Shown here: one piece after another, positions 32,530 to 41,544 of the stretch
How the letters are laid out: every line of letters begins with the position of its first letter
Numbering within the stretch: position 1 is the first letter of the stretch
Origin: Bacteroidota bacterium
GTDB lineage: Bacteria > Bacteroidota > Bacteroidia > Chitinophagales > UBA10324
DNA: 53,570 bases
Direction of reading: 5' to 3'
Assembly: GCA_014190575.1 (NCBI GenBank)
Contig: BJGQ01000019.1
Location: 1-53,570, forward strand
Notes under the pieces: generated by a model
Databases searched by the model: none
What the model was told of the DNA's origin: nothing
The model's input: only the letters and a program-made list of their open reading frames with translations
Made by a program: the position numbers and the translations under genes

Positions 32530-35136
32530 TTGAGTATTCGAAAAATTCATACAGTTTTACTGTTGATGGTGTTGATATGCATTGGAAATTATTATGCCAA
32601 TGCTGCTGAATTATTTTTTGTTGAAACGAATTTTTCAATTGAAAGAATTGATACTCCACAACTATTTTCTGCTGTTGATTCTCCAATTGTGAAAACAGAT
32701 TCACTAACCTATCACATTAAATTTTCAAAAGATTCGCTTGATGTTCCGGTCAGTTATAATGCAGACGACAGCATTATAACAGATGTAAAAAATCGAAAAA
32801 TTTTATTGTTCAATAATTCGTTGGTTAAGTACGATGACATTACATTGAATGCCTACTTCATTGAAATGGATTGGAAGGAAAACACAGTGAGCGCCTGGGG
32901 ATTTTATGATAGTGCAACACTTAAAACAAAAGGGCTCCCTGAATTTACGCAGGGAGAAAACAATTACGAAGCCGATAAAATTACTTTCAACTTCAAAACC
33001 AAGCGCGCAAAAGTGCTGAATGTTTTTTCGCAGGAAGATGAAGGTTTTATTCACAGTGAAGTAGTGAAGCGAAATGCTGACAACAGTTACTACGCAAAAG
33101 ATAATAAATACACGACATGCAGTTATAAAGACCATCCAGATTTTTATATCAGTTCATCAAAAATGCAGGTAGTGCCCGATAAAGTAATTGTTTCGGGGCC
33201 GGCGCATTTGGTTATTGAGGATGTACCTACACCATTGTTTGTTCCATTCGCAATTTTTCCATTACATAAAAGCAGAGCATCGGGAATTTTGTTGCCTGAA
33301 TTCGGGCAGCGTGCCGATTTGGGATTCGGACTCACCAATGGAGGTTATTATTTTGCATTGGGAAATTATTATGATTTGCAATTGCGCGGCGATATTTATT
33401 CAAGAGGAAGTTGGAAGCTAAACGCCATAACTTCATATAGCAAACGATATAAATTCAATGGAAGTTTGAATGTGAGTTTCAGTCGCACGAGAAATTATTT
33501 TCTTGAATTTAATCAGGTATCTAAGGAGAATGATTTTTTTGTCACCTGGATTTATAATCAGGATTCGCATTCAAATCCGAAGCGGCGATTCAGTGCGTCG
33601 GTAAACGCGGGAAGCAGCAGTTTCAATAAAACTTATGCTTACAACGCCAATGAATATTTGAGCACCAGTTTTAAATCATCTATTTCGTATATGCGTACCA
33701 TTAACAGCAAAATGGGGTATGCAATTAACATGGGGCACGATCAGAATATTAATACGCACCTGGTTGCCATTAAATTACCCGCTTTCAATTTCAGTGTTAG
33801 TCGTATTTCTCCATTTAAAAGAAAGGCGAGCAGCGGTTTGCCTAAGTGGTATGAGAAAATAGGATTTTCGTATAGCTTGAATGCTGAAAATAAGGTAGAG
33901 CAATATGATTCGCTTTTGTTTAGACCGGCAACGCTTGAAAAATTCAGTAATGGATTGCGACACACTATTCCCATTTCCACTTCATTCAATTTATTCAAGT
34001 ACATAAATATTTCGCCTTCCGCCACTTTCAATCAAGTAATATACCTTCAAAGCATTCGCAAAAGCTGGGATACAAGTATTAATGAAGTAACGATTGATAC
34101 AATAAAAGGATTTGAAACAGGATATGATTACAATACATCTGTAAGCATGAGTACACGCATTTACGGAATAAAAAATTTCAAGCATGGAAAACTGAAAGCC
34201 ATCCGGCATGTGATGAGTCCATCGGTTGGTGTAAGTTATCATCCTGATTTTGGTGATGCGCACTATGGAACTTTTAAACCTGTGCAGTATGATTCATTGG
34301 GGCACACACAACTTTACAGCATTTTTGAACGAAGCCCCTTTGGCGGAACTACCAATGGAAAGTTTGGTGGAATAAATTTTGGTTTAGCCAATCAGTTGGA
34401 GTTAAAAGTTTTTTCAAAAAAAGATACCATCAATAATGTGAAGAAGGTAAAGTTGCTCGACAATCTTTCTTTAACCAGTAACTACAATCTGGCGGTTGAT
34501 ACTTTTCAATTAGGATATTTTAATCTGAATGCAAGCACTACACTTTTTGATAAAATAAATCTGCGGTACAGTTCGGTTTTTGATCCGTACATGGTGAATG
34601 AGAGTGGCAGAAGAATTAATTCGTTCAGGTTGCATTATGAAAACAAACTGGCCAAACTGCAATCAACAAGCATAAGTGCCGGCGCCACTTTTCACAGTAA
34701 ATCAAAACGATCAACTAAAAATTATAATCCGGAAGAGGGAAGTGCCGATGAATTTGAAATGATAAATAATAATCCGATGGCTTATGCTGATTTTAATATT
34801 CCCTGGAATTTTTCGGTGAATTATATTCTTTCGCTGCGAAAAAATTTTGTGAATGCACAGGACACAAATATTTACACTCAAACACTAAATGTAAATTTCG
34901 ATTTTAACCTAACAGAAAAATGGAAGATCAGCGGACAATCCGGTTATGATTTTAAACGGAAGGATTTCAGCTACACCACTCTTGAAATTATGCGCGACCT
35001 GCATTGCTGGCAAATGACCATCAGCTGGATTCCGTTCGGAACACGACAAGGATATTTTTTAAACCTGCATGTAAAATCAACCGTGCTGCAAGATTTAAAA
35101 TTGGTGAAGCGCAGTTCGGGTTGGGGGAGTTATTAA
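32530..35136 (+). CDS. lptD: LPS-assembly outer-membrane protein LptD (Bacteroidota type)
   Basis: About 868 residues from a TTG at 32530 (SIRKIHTVLLLMVLICIG, ending YYANA, a good signal peptide). The frame is open for 300 bases further upstream, but that part overlaps the amidase gene. The N-terminal part (about 40-200) has OstA-like strands; then come YTTCSYKDHPDFYISSSKMQVV and PTPLFVPFAIFPLHKSRASGILLPEFG, the hallmark of Bacteroidota LptD (LptD_2), followed by a long beta-barrel to the end. The protein inserts lipopolysaccharide into the outer leaflet. It is divergent from the OstA-like gene, and lptB is 4.7 kb downstream. Confidence 0.9.
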   Translation: MSIRKIHTVLLLMVLICIGNYYANAAELFFVETNFSIERIDTPQLFSAVDSPIVKTDSLTYHIKFSKDSLDVPVSYNADDSIITDVKNRKILLFNNSLVKYDDITLNAYFIEMDWKENTVSAWGFYDSATLKTKGLPEFTQGENNYEADKITFNFKTKRAKVLNVFSQEDEGFIHSEVVKRNADNSYYAKDNKYTTCSYKDHPDFYISSSKMQVVPDKVIVSGPAHLVIEDVPTPLFVPFAIFPLHKSRASGILLPEFGQRADLGFGLTNGGYYFALGNYYDLQLRGDIYSRGSWKLNAITSYSKRYKFNGSLNVSFSRTRNYFLEFNQVSKENDFFVTWIYNQDSHSNPKRRFSASVNAGSSSFNKTYAYNANEYLSTSFKSSISYMRTINSKMGYAINMGHDQNINTHLVAIKLPAFNFSVSRISPFKRKASSGLPKWYEKIGFSYSLNAENKVEQYDSLLFRPATLEKFSNGLRHTIPISTSFNLFKYINISPSATFNQVIYLQSIRKSWDTSINEVTIDTIKGFETGYDYNTSVSMSTRIYGIKNFKHGKLKAIRHVMSPSVGVSYHPDFGDAHYGTFKPVQYDSLGHTQLYSIFERSPFGGTTNGKFGGINFGLANQLELKVFSKKDTINNVKKVKLLDNLSLTSNYNLAVDTFQLGYFNLNASTTLFDKINLRYSSVFDPYMVNESGRRINSFRLHYENKLAKLQSTSISAGATFHSKSKRSTKNYNPEEGSADEFEMINNNPMAYADFNIPWNFSVNYILSLRKNFVNAQDTNIYTQTLNVNFDFNLTEKWKISGQSGYDFKRKDFSYTTLEIMRDLHCWQMTISWIPFGTRQGYFLNLHVKSTVLQDLKLVKRSSGWGSY

Positions 35137-35188
35137 GAATAATCATTTATTAGAATTGAATATTATTTCTATAACAAATCAAACTTTC

Positions 35189-35196
35189 TATTTTCG
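35189..35196 (+). promoter_or_regulatory. Possible -7 element of the rfbA unit
   Basis: TATTTTCG, one base from the TAnnTTTG consensus, 45 bases before the rfbA start in a 104-base gap; no TTG at the right distance. The same octamer occurs at 16747-16754 before the SpoIIM-like gene. Confidence 0.3.
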
Positions 35197-35240
35197 CTCT
35201 CAAAGAATAATGTAATTTTTTTTCACTTTTGAAATAATTC

Positions 35241-36101
35241 ATGAAAGGAATCATACTCGCCGGCGGCAGCGGTACCCGTCTTTACCCGATTACTTACGCA
35301 ATAAGCAAGCAGATGATGCCCATTTACGACAAGCCAATGATTTATTATCCGATGTCGGTTTTGATGTTAGCAGGAATAAAAGAAGTGCTTATAATTTCAA
35401 CACCGCATGATTTGCCGGGCTTCGAACACTTGTTTGGCGATGGCAGTCAGTTCGGATGTAAGTTCACTTATGCCGTGCAGGAAAAACCAAATGGTTTAGC
35501 GCAGGCATTTGTAATTGGAGAAAAATTTATTGGGAACGAAAGTGTTGCACTCGTTCTTGGTGATAATATTTTTTATGGTTCAGCACTTGGTACATTATTG
35601 CAAGATCATACTACAATTAATGGCGGAGTAATTTTCGCCTATCATGTATCAGACCCTGAACGATATGGTGTGGTTGAATTTGATAATGACATGAAGGTGC
35701 TTTCAATTGAAGAAAAACCAAAGGAACCGAAATCGAATTTTGCAGTGCCCGGCCTTTACTTTTATGATAACTCAGTAGTTGAAATTGCAAAGAATATAAA
35801 ACCCGGAGTGCGCGGTGAATATGAAATTACTGATGTAAATAAGGAATACTTAAAGCGTGGGAAATTACAAGTAGCTGTTCTTGACCGTGGAACAGCTTGG
35901 TTAGATACAGGAACATTTGATTCATTGATGCAGGCATCGCAATTTGTGCAGGTAATTGAAAACCGACAAGGACTTAAAGTTGGATGCATTGAAGAGATAG
36001 CGTGGCGGAAAAAATTCATTGATGACAATCAGCTTCGGAAACTGGCTGAACCATTATTGAAAAGCGGGTACGGAAAATATCTCATGGATATTCTGGAGTA
36101 A
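35241..36101 (+). CDS. rfbA: Glucose-1-phosphate thymidylyltransferase
   Basis: 286 residues. The nucleotide-binding motif [13 protein letters not shown] (about 6-18), [16 protein letters not shown], the metal-binding VLGDNIFYG and the C-terminal [17 protein letters not shown] identify RfbA/RmlA. It makes dTDP-glucose from dTTP and glucose-1-phosphate for deoxysugar synthesis. The rfbBCD partners are not in the window. It begins a close-packed series (rfbA - epimerase - galE - recJ - lptB - AraC) with gaps of 20 bases or less. Confidence 0.96.
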   Translation: MKGIILAGGSGTRLYPITYAISKQMMPIYDKPMIYYPMSVLMLAGIKEVLIISTPHDLPGFEHLFGDGSQFGCKFTYAVQEKPNGLAQAFVIGEKFIGNESVALVLGDNIFYGSALGTLLQDHTTINGGVIFAYHVSDPERYGVVEFDNDMKVLSIEEKPKEPKSNFAVPGLYFYDNSVVEIAKNIKPGVRGEYEITDVNKEYLKRGKLQVAVLDRGTAWLDTGTFDSLMQASQFVQVIENRQGLKVGCIEEIAWRKKFIDDNQLRKLAEPLLKSGYGKYLMDILE

Positions 36102-36113
36102 AAAATTTAACTG

Positions 36114-37043
36114 ATGAATAAAATATTGATTACCGGCGGCGCTGGATTTATTCCGAGTTGTTTGGCTGAGCGATTGGTAAAAGACGGAAATAATTTTGTT
36201 GTCATCTTCGATAATCTGATTACCGGCTCTAAAGAAAAATTACCTTCTCAGCAATTTAAAAACTGGCGTTTCATAAAAGGCGATGTAAATAACTACAATG
36301 ATATTTCATCAGTTATGTTATCACACTCTTTTGATTATGTTTTTCATTATGCAGCATTAGTAGGTGTGCAACGAACACTTTCAAATCCGGTAATGGTGCT
36401 GGATGATATTCAAGGAATAAAAAATGTTTTAGACCTTAGTAAAAACACAGGTGTTAAACGGGTTTTCTTTTCTTCTTCATCAGAAGTTTATGGTGAGCCG
36501 GTTGAGTTTCCACAGAATGAAGATACTACTCCGCTTAATTCAAAATTGCCATATGCCATTGTAAAAAATGTAGGCGAAGCTTTTCTGAAATCATACAAAA
36601 AAGAATATGGATTGGATTATACCATCTTCCGGTTCTTCAACACTTATGGCCCGAAACAGAGTACTGATTTCGTGATGTCGAAGTTCATTCGTGCTGCATT
36701 AAAGAACAAAGAAATCACGGCTTATGGTGATGGAAAACAGACACGCACTTTTTGTTACATTGACGATAACATTGAAACAACTTATAATGCACTCACTAAA
36801 AATATGTTTCTGAACGATGTGGTAAATGTGGGCAACGATAAAGAAACCACCATCATTGATTTAGCAAAAATGATAATCAAACTAACCAAGTCTAAATCTA
36901 ATATTGTTCACCTTCCTCCTCTGAAAGAAGGAGATATGACACGGCGCAAACCTGACATTGCAAAGATGAAAGAACTGCTTGGTAGGCCTTTATTACCTAT
37001 CGAAGCAGGTATTAAGAAAGTAATAGCATCCGGTAATTTCTGA
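36114..37043 (+). CDS. NAD-dependent epimerase/dehydratase (extended SDR) with GGAGFIP motif
   Basis: 309 residues. The Rossmann motif reads TGGAGFIPS (7-15), where the third glycine of the usual GxxGxxG is proline (Pro14). The rest is standard for a nucleotide-sugar SDR: the serine run FFSSSSEVYG (118-127), catalytic Tyr147 and Lys151 in LPYAIVK, and FFNTYGPKQ. The substitution would tighten the phosphate-binding loop; I think some Bacteroidota relatives share it, so activity is likely retained. It is 12 bases after rfbA and 20 before galE, consistent with nucleotide-sugar metabolism for surface polysaccharide. The exact substrate is not clear. Confidence 0.85.
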   Translation: MNKILITGGAGFIPSCLAERLVKDGNNFVVIFDNLITGSKEKLPSQQFKNWRFIKGDVNNYNDISSVMLSHSFDYVFHYAALVGVQRTLSNPVMVLDDIQGIKNVLDLSKNTGVKRVFFSSSSEVYGEPVEFPQNEDTTPLNSKLPYAIVKNVGEAFLKSYKKEYGLDYTIFRFFNTYGPKQSTDFVMSKFIRAALKNKEITAYGDGKQTRTFCYIDDNIETTYNALTKNMFLNDVVNVGNDKETTIIDLAKMIIKLTKSKSNIVHLPPLKEGDMTRRKPDIAKMKELLGRPLLPIEAGIKKVIASGNF

Positions 37044-37063
37044 TTCTTAAAAAATTTATAAGA

Positions 37064-38113
37064 ATGGAAAAAATTTTAGTCACCGGCGGCTGCGGTTACA
37101 TCGGAAGTCATACAATAGTTGATTTGGTTCAGAAAGGGTTTGAAGTTATTTCCATTGACAACTTTTCTCGCTCCGATAAAAAGATGCTGGAAGGTGTGCG
37201 CAAAATCACCGGAAAAGAAATTCAGAATTATAAAATTGATTTATGTGATTTAGAAGCAACCAAAAATGTATTCGAAGAAAATAAAAACATAACCGGCATC
37301 ATTCATTTTGCTGCATACAAAGCCGTCGGCGAATCGGTTGAGCAACCGCTTTTGTATTACCGGAATAATTTAGTTTCTCTAATAAATATTTTAGAATGTG
37401 CTGTTCAGTATAACATTCCGAATTTTATTTTTTCTTCGTCGTGTTCGGTTTATGGTAATATAAAAACTTTACCTGTTAATGAAGAAACTCCATTGCCTGA
37501 AGCAGCTTCTCCTTATGGGAGAACCAAACAAATAGGCGAGGAAATTATTTTCGATACTTCAAAAGCCTGTAATACTCGTTTTATTATGTTGCGTTATTTT
37601 AATCCTGTTGGCGCACATCCATCTGCTGAAATTGGTGAATTACCCATTGGTAAACCTTCAAATTTATTTCCATCTGTTTTTTATACTTCCCTTAGAAAAA
37701 TGAATGAATTGATTGTTCATGGAAATGATTATGAAACACCCGATGGTTCATGCATTCGCGATTATATTCATGTAATGGACATTGCCGAAGCGCATTCACT
37801 TTCTCTTTTGTACTTGATGAAAAATAAAAATTCAGTTGAGGAAAAAAACAAACAAAACCTGAAAGTTGAAGTCATGAATTTAGGAACGGGACAAGGTTAT
37901 TCTGTTTTAGAAGTAATAAAAGCATTTGAAAAATTAGCCGGTGTTAAATTGAATTATAAAATTGGCGAGAGAAGACCAGGTGATGTTGCCGCAATTTATA
38001 CAGATAATAAAAAAGCTATTGAAAAGTTGGGGTGGAAAAACCTGAAGGGATTAGATGAAATGATTCTCAGCGCGTGGCGTTGGACTAAAAAAATATCGGA
38101 AGTTAAAACATGA
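37064..38113 (+). CDS. galE: UDP-glucose 4-epimerase
   Basis: 349 residues with a full NAD motif TGGCGYIGSH (7-16), HFAAYKAVGESV, the SSSCSVYG serine motif and SPYGRTK (Tyr-x3-Lys), then RYFNPVGAHPSAEIGE and CIRDYIHVMDIAEAH, the GalE signatures. It interconverts UDP-glucose and UDP-galactose for surface glycans. The stop overlaps the recJ start by four bases (ATGA). Confidence 0.96.
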   Translation: MEKILVTGGCGYIGSHTIVDLVQKGFEVISIDNFSRSDKKMLEGVRKITGKEIQNYKIDLCDLEATKNVFEENKNITGIIHFAAYKAVGESVEQPLLYYRNNLVSLINILECAVQYNIPNFIFSSSCSVYGNIKTLPVNEETPLPEAASPYGRTKQIGEEIIFDTSKACNTRFIMLRYFNPVGAHPSAEIGELPIGKPSNLFPSVFYTSLRKMNELIVHGNDYETPDGSCIRDYIHVMDIAEAHSLSLLYLMKNKNSVEEKNKQNLKVEVMNLGTGQGYSVLEVIKAFEKLAGVKLNYKIGERRPGDVAAIYTDNKKAIEKLGWKNLKGLDEMILSAWRWTKKISEVKT

Positions 38114-39816
38114 AGAAGCGCTGGGTTGTAAAAGATTTTAGTCCTGAAATAGCAGATCATCTTCAGGGGGTTTTAAAAGTTCATCCGGTATTGTGTCAGT
38201 TGCTGTCGCAGCGAAGCATATCCACTTATGATGAAGCAAAAGATTTTTTCCGGCCTAAATGGGAACACCTGCACGATCCGTTTCTGATGAAGGATATGGA
38301 CAAGGCAATTGACCGCATTCAAGAAGCCATGCAACGCAAAGAAAAAATTTTGGTGTATGGCGATTATGATGTGGACGGAACAACTTCCGTTGCTTTGGTT
38401 TATTCTTTTCTCCGTCGCTATTATTTAAATATGGATTATTATTTACCCGACAGATATAAGGAAGGATACGGAATTTCTTTTCAGGGTATTGATTGGGCAA
38501 AAGAAAATGGTTTCACTTTAATCATTGCATTGGATTGTGGTATTAAAGCAATTGATAAAGTTGAATACGCTACTGAAAATGGAATTGATTTTATCATTTG
38601 CGATCACCACTTGCCGGGTGATGAAATTCCAAAAGCAGTTGCAGTGCTTGATCCGAAGCGAGTTGATTGCAATTATCCGTTTAAAGAATTGAGTGGTTGC
38701 GGTATCGGTTTCAAACTCATGCATGCATACATTATCAAGCATGAAATAAATGAAAGTGAATTAACTAAGTTTTTAGATTTAGTAGTCATCAGTATCGCTG
38801 CTGATATTGTTCCGGTTTCAGGGGAGAATCGGGTACTTGCCTTTTTAGGACTGAATCAATTAAATCATCATCCAAGCGAAGGTGTGAAAGCACTTATAAA
38901 AGCTGCAGGAATGAAAAGAGAGTTAAGTATTTCAGACATTGTTTTTTCTCTTGGCCCTCGAATAAATGCAGCAGGAAGAATGGATGATGCACGCCATGCT
39001 GTAAAATTACTTATCTCAGAACATTCTGAACAAGCTGATAATAATGCAGATGCATTGAATGTAAAAAACAAAGAGCGCAAAGAAGTTGATGTAAATATTA
39101 CGGCCGAAGCATTAAGTCTTTTAGTGAATGATATTGATCAGCAGAAAAAAAAATCAACTGTTCTTTATCAATCGCACTGGCACAAAGGAGTTATTGGAAT
39201 TGTAGCTTCACGAATGCTTGATCATTATTATCGACCTACAATCATCTTAACTGAAAGCAATGATGTCGCATCAGGTTCTGCACGATCTGTTGCAGGTTAT
39301 GATATTTATGAAGCAATAAAAAGTTGCAGTGATTTGTTGGAACAATTCGGTGGTCACATGTTTGCAGCAGGGCTAACTTTAAAGAAAGAAAATATTCCGG
39401 CTTTCATTGAGCGATTTGAAAAAGTTGTATCCAGCACAATAGAAGACCAAATGCTTATTCCACAAATAAATATTGATGCAGAACTTTCGCCCAAAGACAT
39501 CAGCAATAAATTTTACGATATACTGAAACAGTTTTCTCCATTCGGTCCGCATAATATGAAACCGGTGTTCGTTACCCGCGGAATGATTGATACCGGACAC
39601 AGTCGCTTAGTTGGAAACGGCCATTTAAAAATTTCATTGATGATGGATGGAACTCCATTTCAGTTGAAGGGAATTGTTTTTAACGGCGAAGAATTTCTAA
39701 ACCTTGTAAAGAGCAAGCAGCCAATAGATTTGTGTTATTCCTTGGAAGAAAATGAATGGAACAATACAAAATCACTGGAAGTAAATGTTAGAGATATAAA
39801 AGCAAATGGAAATTAA
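38110..39816 (+). CDS. recJ: Single-stranded-DNA-specific exonuclease RecJ
   Basis: 568 residues. DHH-family motifs: YGDYDVDGTTS (83-93), ALDCGIKA, CDHHLPGDEIP (near 160) and, in the DHHA1 region, GPRINAAGRMDDARHAV and GHMFAAG. RecJ degrades 5' single-stranded ends in recombination and mismatch repair. Its place between galE and lptB is probably only shared transcription. Length and motifs are normal. Confidence 0.96.
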   Translation: MKKRWVVKDFSPEIADHLQGVLKVHPVLCQLLSQRSISTYDEAKDFFRPKWEHLHDPFLMKDMDKAIDRIQEAMQRKEKILVYGDYDVDGTTSVALVYSFLRRYYLNMDYYLPDRYKEGYGISFQGIDWAKENGFTLIIALDCGIKAIDKVEYATENGIDFIICDHHLPGDEIPKAVAVLDPKRVDCNYPFKELSGCGIGFKLMHAYIIKHEINESELTKFLDLVVISIAADIVPVSGENRVLAFLGLNQLNHHPSEGVKALIKAAGMKRELSISDIVFSLGPRINAAGRMDDARHAVKLLISEHSEQADNNADALNVKNKERKEVDVNITAEALSLLVNDIDQQKKKSTVLYQSHWHKGVIGIVASRMLDHYYRPTIILTESNDVASGSARSVAGYDIYEAIKSCSDLLEQFGGHMFAAGLTLKKENIPAFIERFEKVVSSTIEDQMLIPQINIDAELSPKDISNKFYDILKQFSPFGPHNMKPVFVTRGMIDTGHSRLVGNGHLKISLMMDGTPFQLKGIVFNGEEFLNLVKSKQPIDLCYSLEENEWNNTKSLEVNVRDIKANGN

Positions 39817-39819
39817 TTT

Positions 39820-40563
39820 ATGTCAATACTCCGCACCGAAAATTTAGAAAAAGCATATCGCCGTCGAAAGGTCGTTGACAAAGTTTCGGTGCAGGTTCAG
39901 CAGGGAGAAATTGTTGGTTTGCTTGGACCGAATGGTGCCGGCAAAACCACTACTTTTTATATGACAGTCGGTTTAATCAAAGCTGATGTTGGACATATTT
40001 TTTTAGATGAATTAGAAATTACCAAGGAGCCAATGTATAAGCGCGCGCAACTTGGAATTGGTTATTTACCACAAGAAGCAAGCATATTTAGAAAGTTGAG
40101 TGTGGAAGATAACATTATGGCTGTGCTTGAAATAATGGATTTGAATAAAGATGAGCGTGAAACTAAACTCAACAGTTTGTTAGCTGAGTTTGGATTGAAT
40201 CATATTCGTAAAAGCCGTGGTGATTTATTAAGTGGAGGCGAAAGAAGAAGAACTGAAATTGCAAGAGCACTCGCTACTGATCCGAAATTTATTTTATTGG
40301 ATGAACCATTTGCAGGAATAGATCCGATTGCAGTAGAAGATATTCAACGAATTGTAGCGCGATTGAAATTTAGGAACATTGGAATTTTAATTACCGATCA
40401 CAATGTGCAGGAAACTTTAAGCATCACCGATAGGGCTTATTTATTATTTGAAGGAAAAATATTAATGAGCGGAACAGCGGAGGAGTTGGCAGAGAATGAA
40501 CAGGTGCGCCGTGTTTACTTGGGACAGAATTTTGAATTGAAAAGAAAAGTTATTGAGTTTTAA
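39820..40563 (+). CDS. lptB: LPS export ABC transporter ATP-binding protein LptB
   Basis: 247 residues. Walker [37 protein letters not shown] (specific to LptB), signature [16 protein letters not shown], Walker [14 protein letters not shown], and [10 protein letters not shown]. It drives LPS extraction from the inner membrane with LptFG (not in the window). It is three bases after recJ, and its OstA-like and LptD partners lie in the preceding 12 kb. Confidence 0.95.
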   Translation: MSILRTENLEKAYRRRKVVDKVSVQVQQGEIVGLLGPNGAGKTTTFYMTVGLIKADVGHIFLDELEITKEPMYKRAQLGIGYLPQEASIFRKLSVEDNIMAVLEIMDLNKDERETKLNSLLAEFGLNHIRKSRGDLLSGGERRRTEIARALATDPKFILLDEPFAGIDPIAVEDIQRIVARLKFRNIGILITDHNVQETLSITDRAYLLFEGKILMSGTAEELAENEQVRRVYLGQNFELKRKVIEF

Positions 40564-40581
40564 TATTCACAATTCTTATTA

Positions 40582-41178
40582 ATGCAGCCGGCAAATCTCA
40601 ACACTAAAACAGTTACCATATTTATTCGAAACATGGTAAGCGATAGTTGTGTGAAGGTGATAAAATGGGAATTGGAGCGGAGCGGTTTTATTCAAGTGGA
40701 AGATATTGAATTAGGTCGTGCTGTTATACATTACAATGAAGGTGTGGTGAATACTGATTTCATCAATGCAATTTTAAACAGAAATGGTTTTGCATTGATT
40801 GACGACAAGGAAAAAAAATTAGTTGAACAAATAAAAGCAGCAGTCATACAACTGTTTTTTTTCGGAAACAATGTGAACTCGCTTATTCGCAATTCAGATT
40901 ACCTGAGTCTGAAATTAGGTGAGCCATATATTTCTCTCAGTAAAACATTTTCAAAACACACCAATAGCACACTCGAAAAATATATTATTCAAATAAAAAT
41001 TGAACGGGTGAAAGAACTTATCAGTTACGATGATATATCGCTGAGTGAAATTTCTTATACAATGGGTTACAGCAGTGTTGCCGCTTTGTCAACTCAATTT
41101 AAGCAGGTTGCAGGAGTAAGTGTGCATGATTATAAAAAGCAAATTCATCCCGACCGTGTACCGCTTAACAAAATATAG
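40582..41178 (+). CDS. AraC-type transcriptional regulator with degenerate HMA-like N-terminal domain
   Basis: 198 residues. Residues about 9-72 resemble a heavy-metal-associated (HMA) fold (IFIRNMVSDSCVKVIKWELERSG ... LGRAVIHYN), but the usual CxxC is reduced to one cysteine in MVSDSC. Residues about 95-190 are an AraC-type helix-turn-helix domain (YIIQIKIERVKELISYDDISLSEISYTMGYSS and a second helix in ALSTQFKQVAGVSVHDYKK). HMA-AraC fusions with intact cysteines occur in Bacteroidota, so this one may have lost metal sensing and respond to another ligand. It is directly upstream of a 21-bp-spaced direct repeat and the PqqD/ATP-grasp operon, so local control of that operon is plausible. Confidence 0.8.
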   Translation: MQPANLNTKTVTIFIRNMVSDSCVKVIKWELERSGFIQVEDIELGRAVIHYNEGVVNTDFINAILNRNGFALIDDKEKKLVEQIKAAVIQLFFFGNNVNSLIRNSDYLSLKLGEPYISLSKTFSKHTNSTLEKYIIQIKIERVKELISYDDISLSEISYTMGYSSVAALSTQFKQVAGVSVHDYKKQIHPDRVPLNKI

Positions 41179-41184
41179 CTTTCC

Positions 41185-41217
41185 GAATTTTATAACTAAT
41201 TGTTTGAATTTTATAAC
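41185..41217 (+). promoter_or_regulatory. Candidate AraC-type operator: two 12-nt direct repeats 21 bp apart
   Basis: GAATTTTATAAC occurs exactly at 41185-41196 and 41206-41217. The 21-bp period is two helical turns, the spacing of AraC-family half-sites. A -7-like AACCTTTG (41230-41237) follows 12 bases after the second copy, so a bound activator would sit next to the polymerase. It lies between the AraC-type gene and the PqqD-like gene. Confidence 0.6.
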
Positions 41218-41283
41218 AGCGGCCTTTTAAACCTTTGTGTTATTTGTGGCGTCAATAGTTTTCGTTCACACAAAAAATTCACA

Positions 41284-41544
41284 ATGAAAATAAAAAAGAA
41301 TATAGCCCTGAGTGATACGGGCTTTGTGTTTAACCCCGCAAGCGGCGATTCGTTTTCGGTCAATCCAATTGGTTTGGAGATCATGAAATTGCTTCAGGAA
41401 AATAAAGGCCATGAAGTAATTAAAAAACATTTGCTCGAAACTTATTCGGTGGATAAGGACACCATTGAAAAAGATTTTTATGATTTCGCAAAAATGCTCG
41501 AACAATTCAAGGTGACAGAAACAGATGAAAAGAAAGAAAGTTAA
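41284..41544 (+). CDS. PqqD-like small protein (candidate peptide- or substrate-binding RRE)
   Basis: 86 residues from ATG 41284 (KIKKNIALSDTGFVFNPASG). The frame is open further upstream, but that part crosses the operator repeats. The pattern 'ALSDTGFVFNP.SGDSFSVNPIGLEIMKLLQE...HEVIKKHLLETYSVD...IEKDFYDFAKMLEQF' fits the PqqD fold (PF05402): a beta-hairpin with a winged helix, used in peptide-modifying pathways to hold the precursor. No pqqA, pqqB, pqqC or pqqE is nearby, so PQQ synthesis is excluded here. Its last 20 bases overlap the ATP-grasp gene, implying tight coupling. What it binds is unknown; no obvious precursor peptide gene was found. Confidence 0.68.
   Translation: MKIKKNIALSDTGFVFNPASGDSFSVNPIGLEIMKLLQENKGHEVIKKHLLETYSVDKDTIEKDFYDFAKMLEQFKVTETDEKKES

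Noticed and set aside
41284-41544. PQQ biosynthesis
   Set aside because: Only a PqqD-like protein is present; no precursor, radical SAM enzyme or PqqB/PqqC is in the window.
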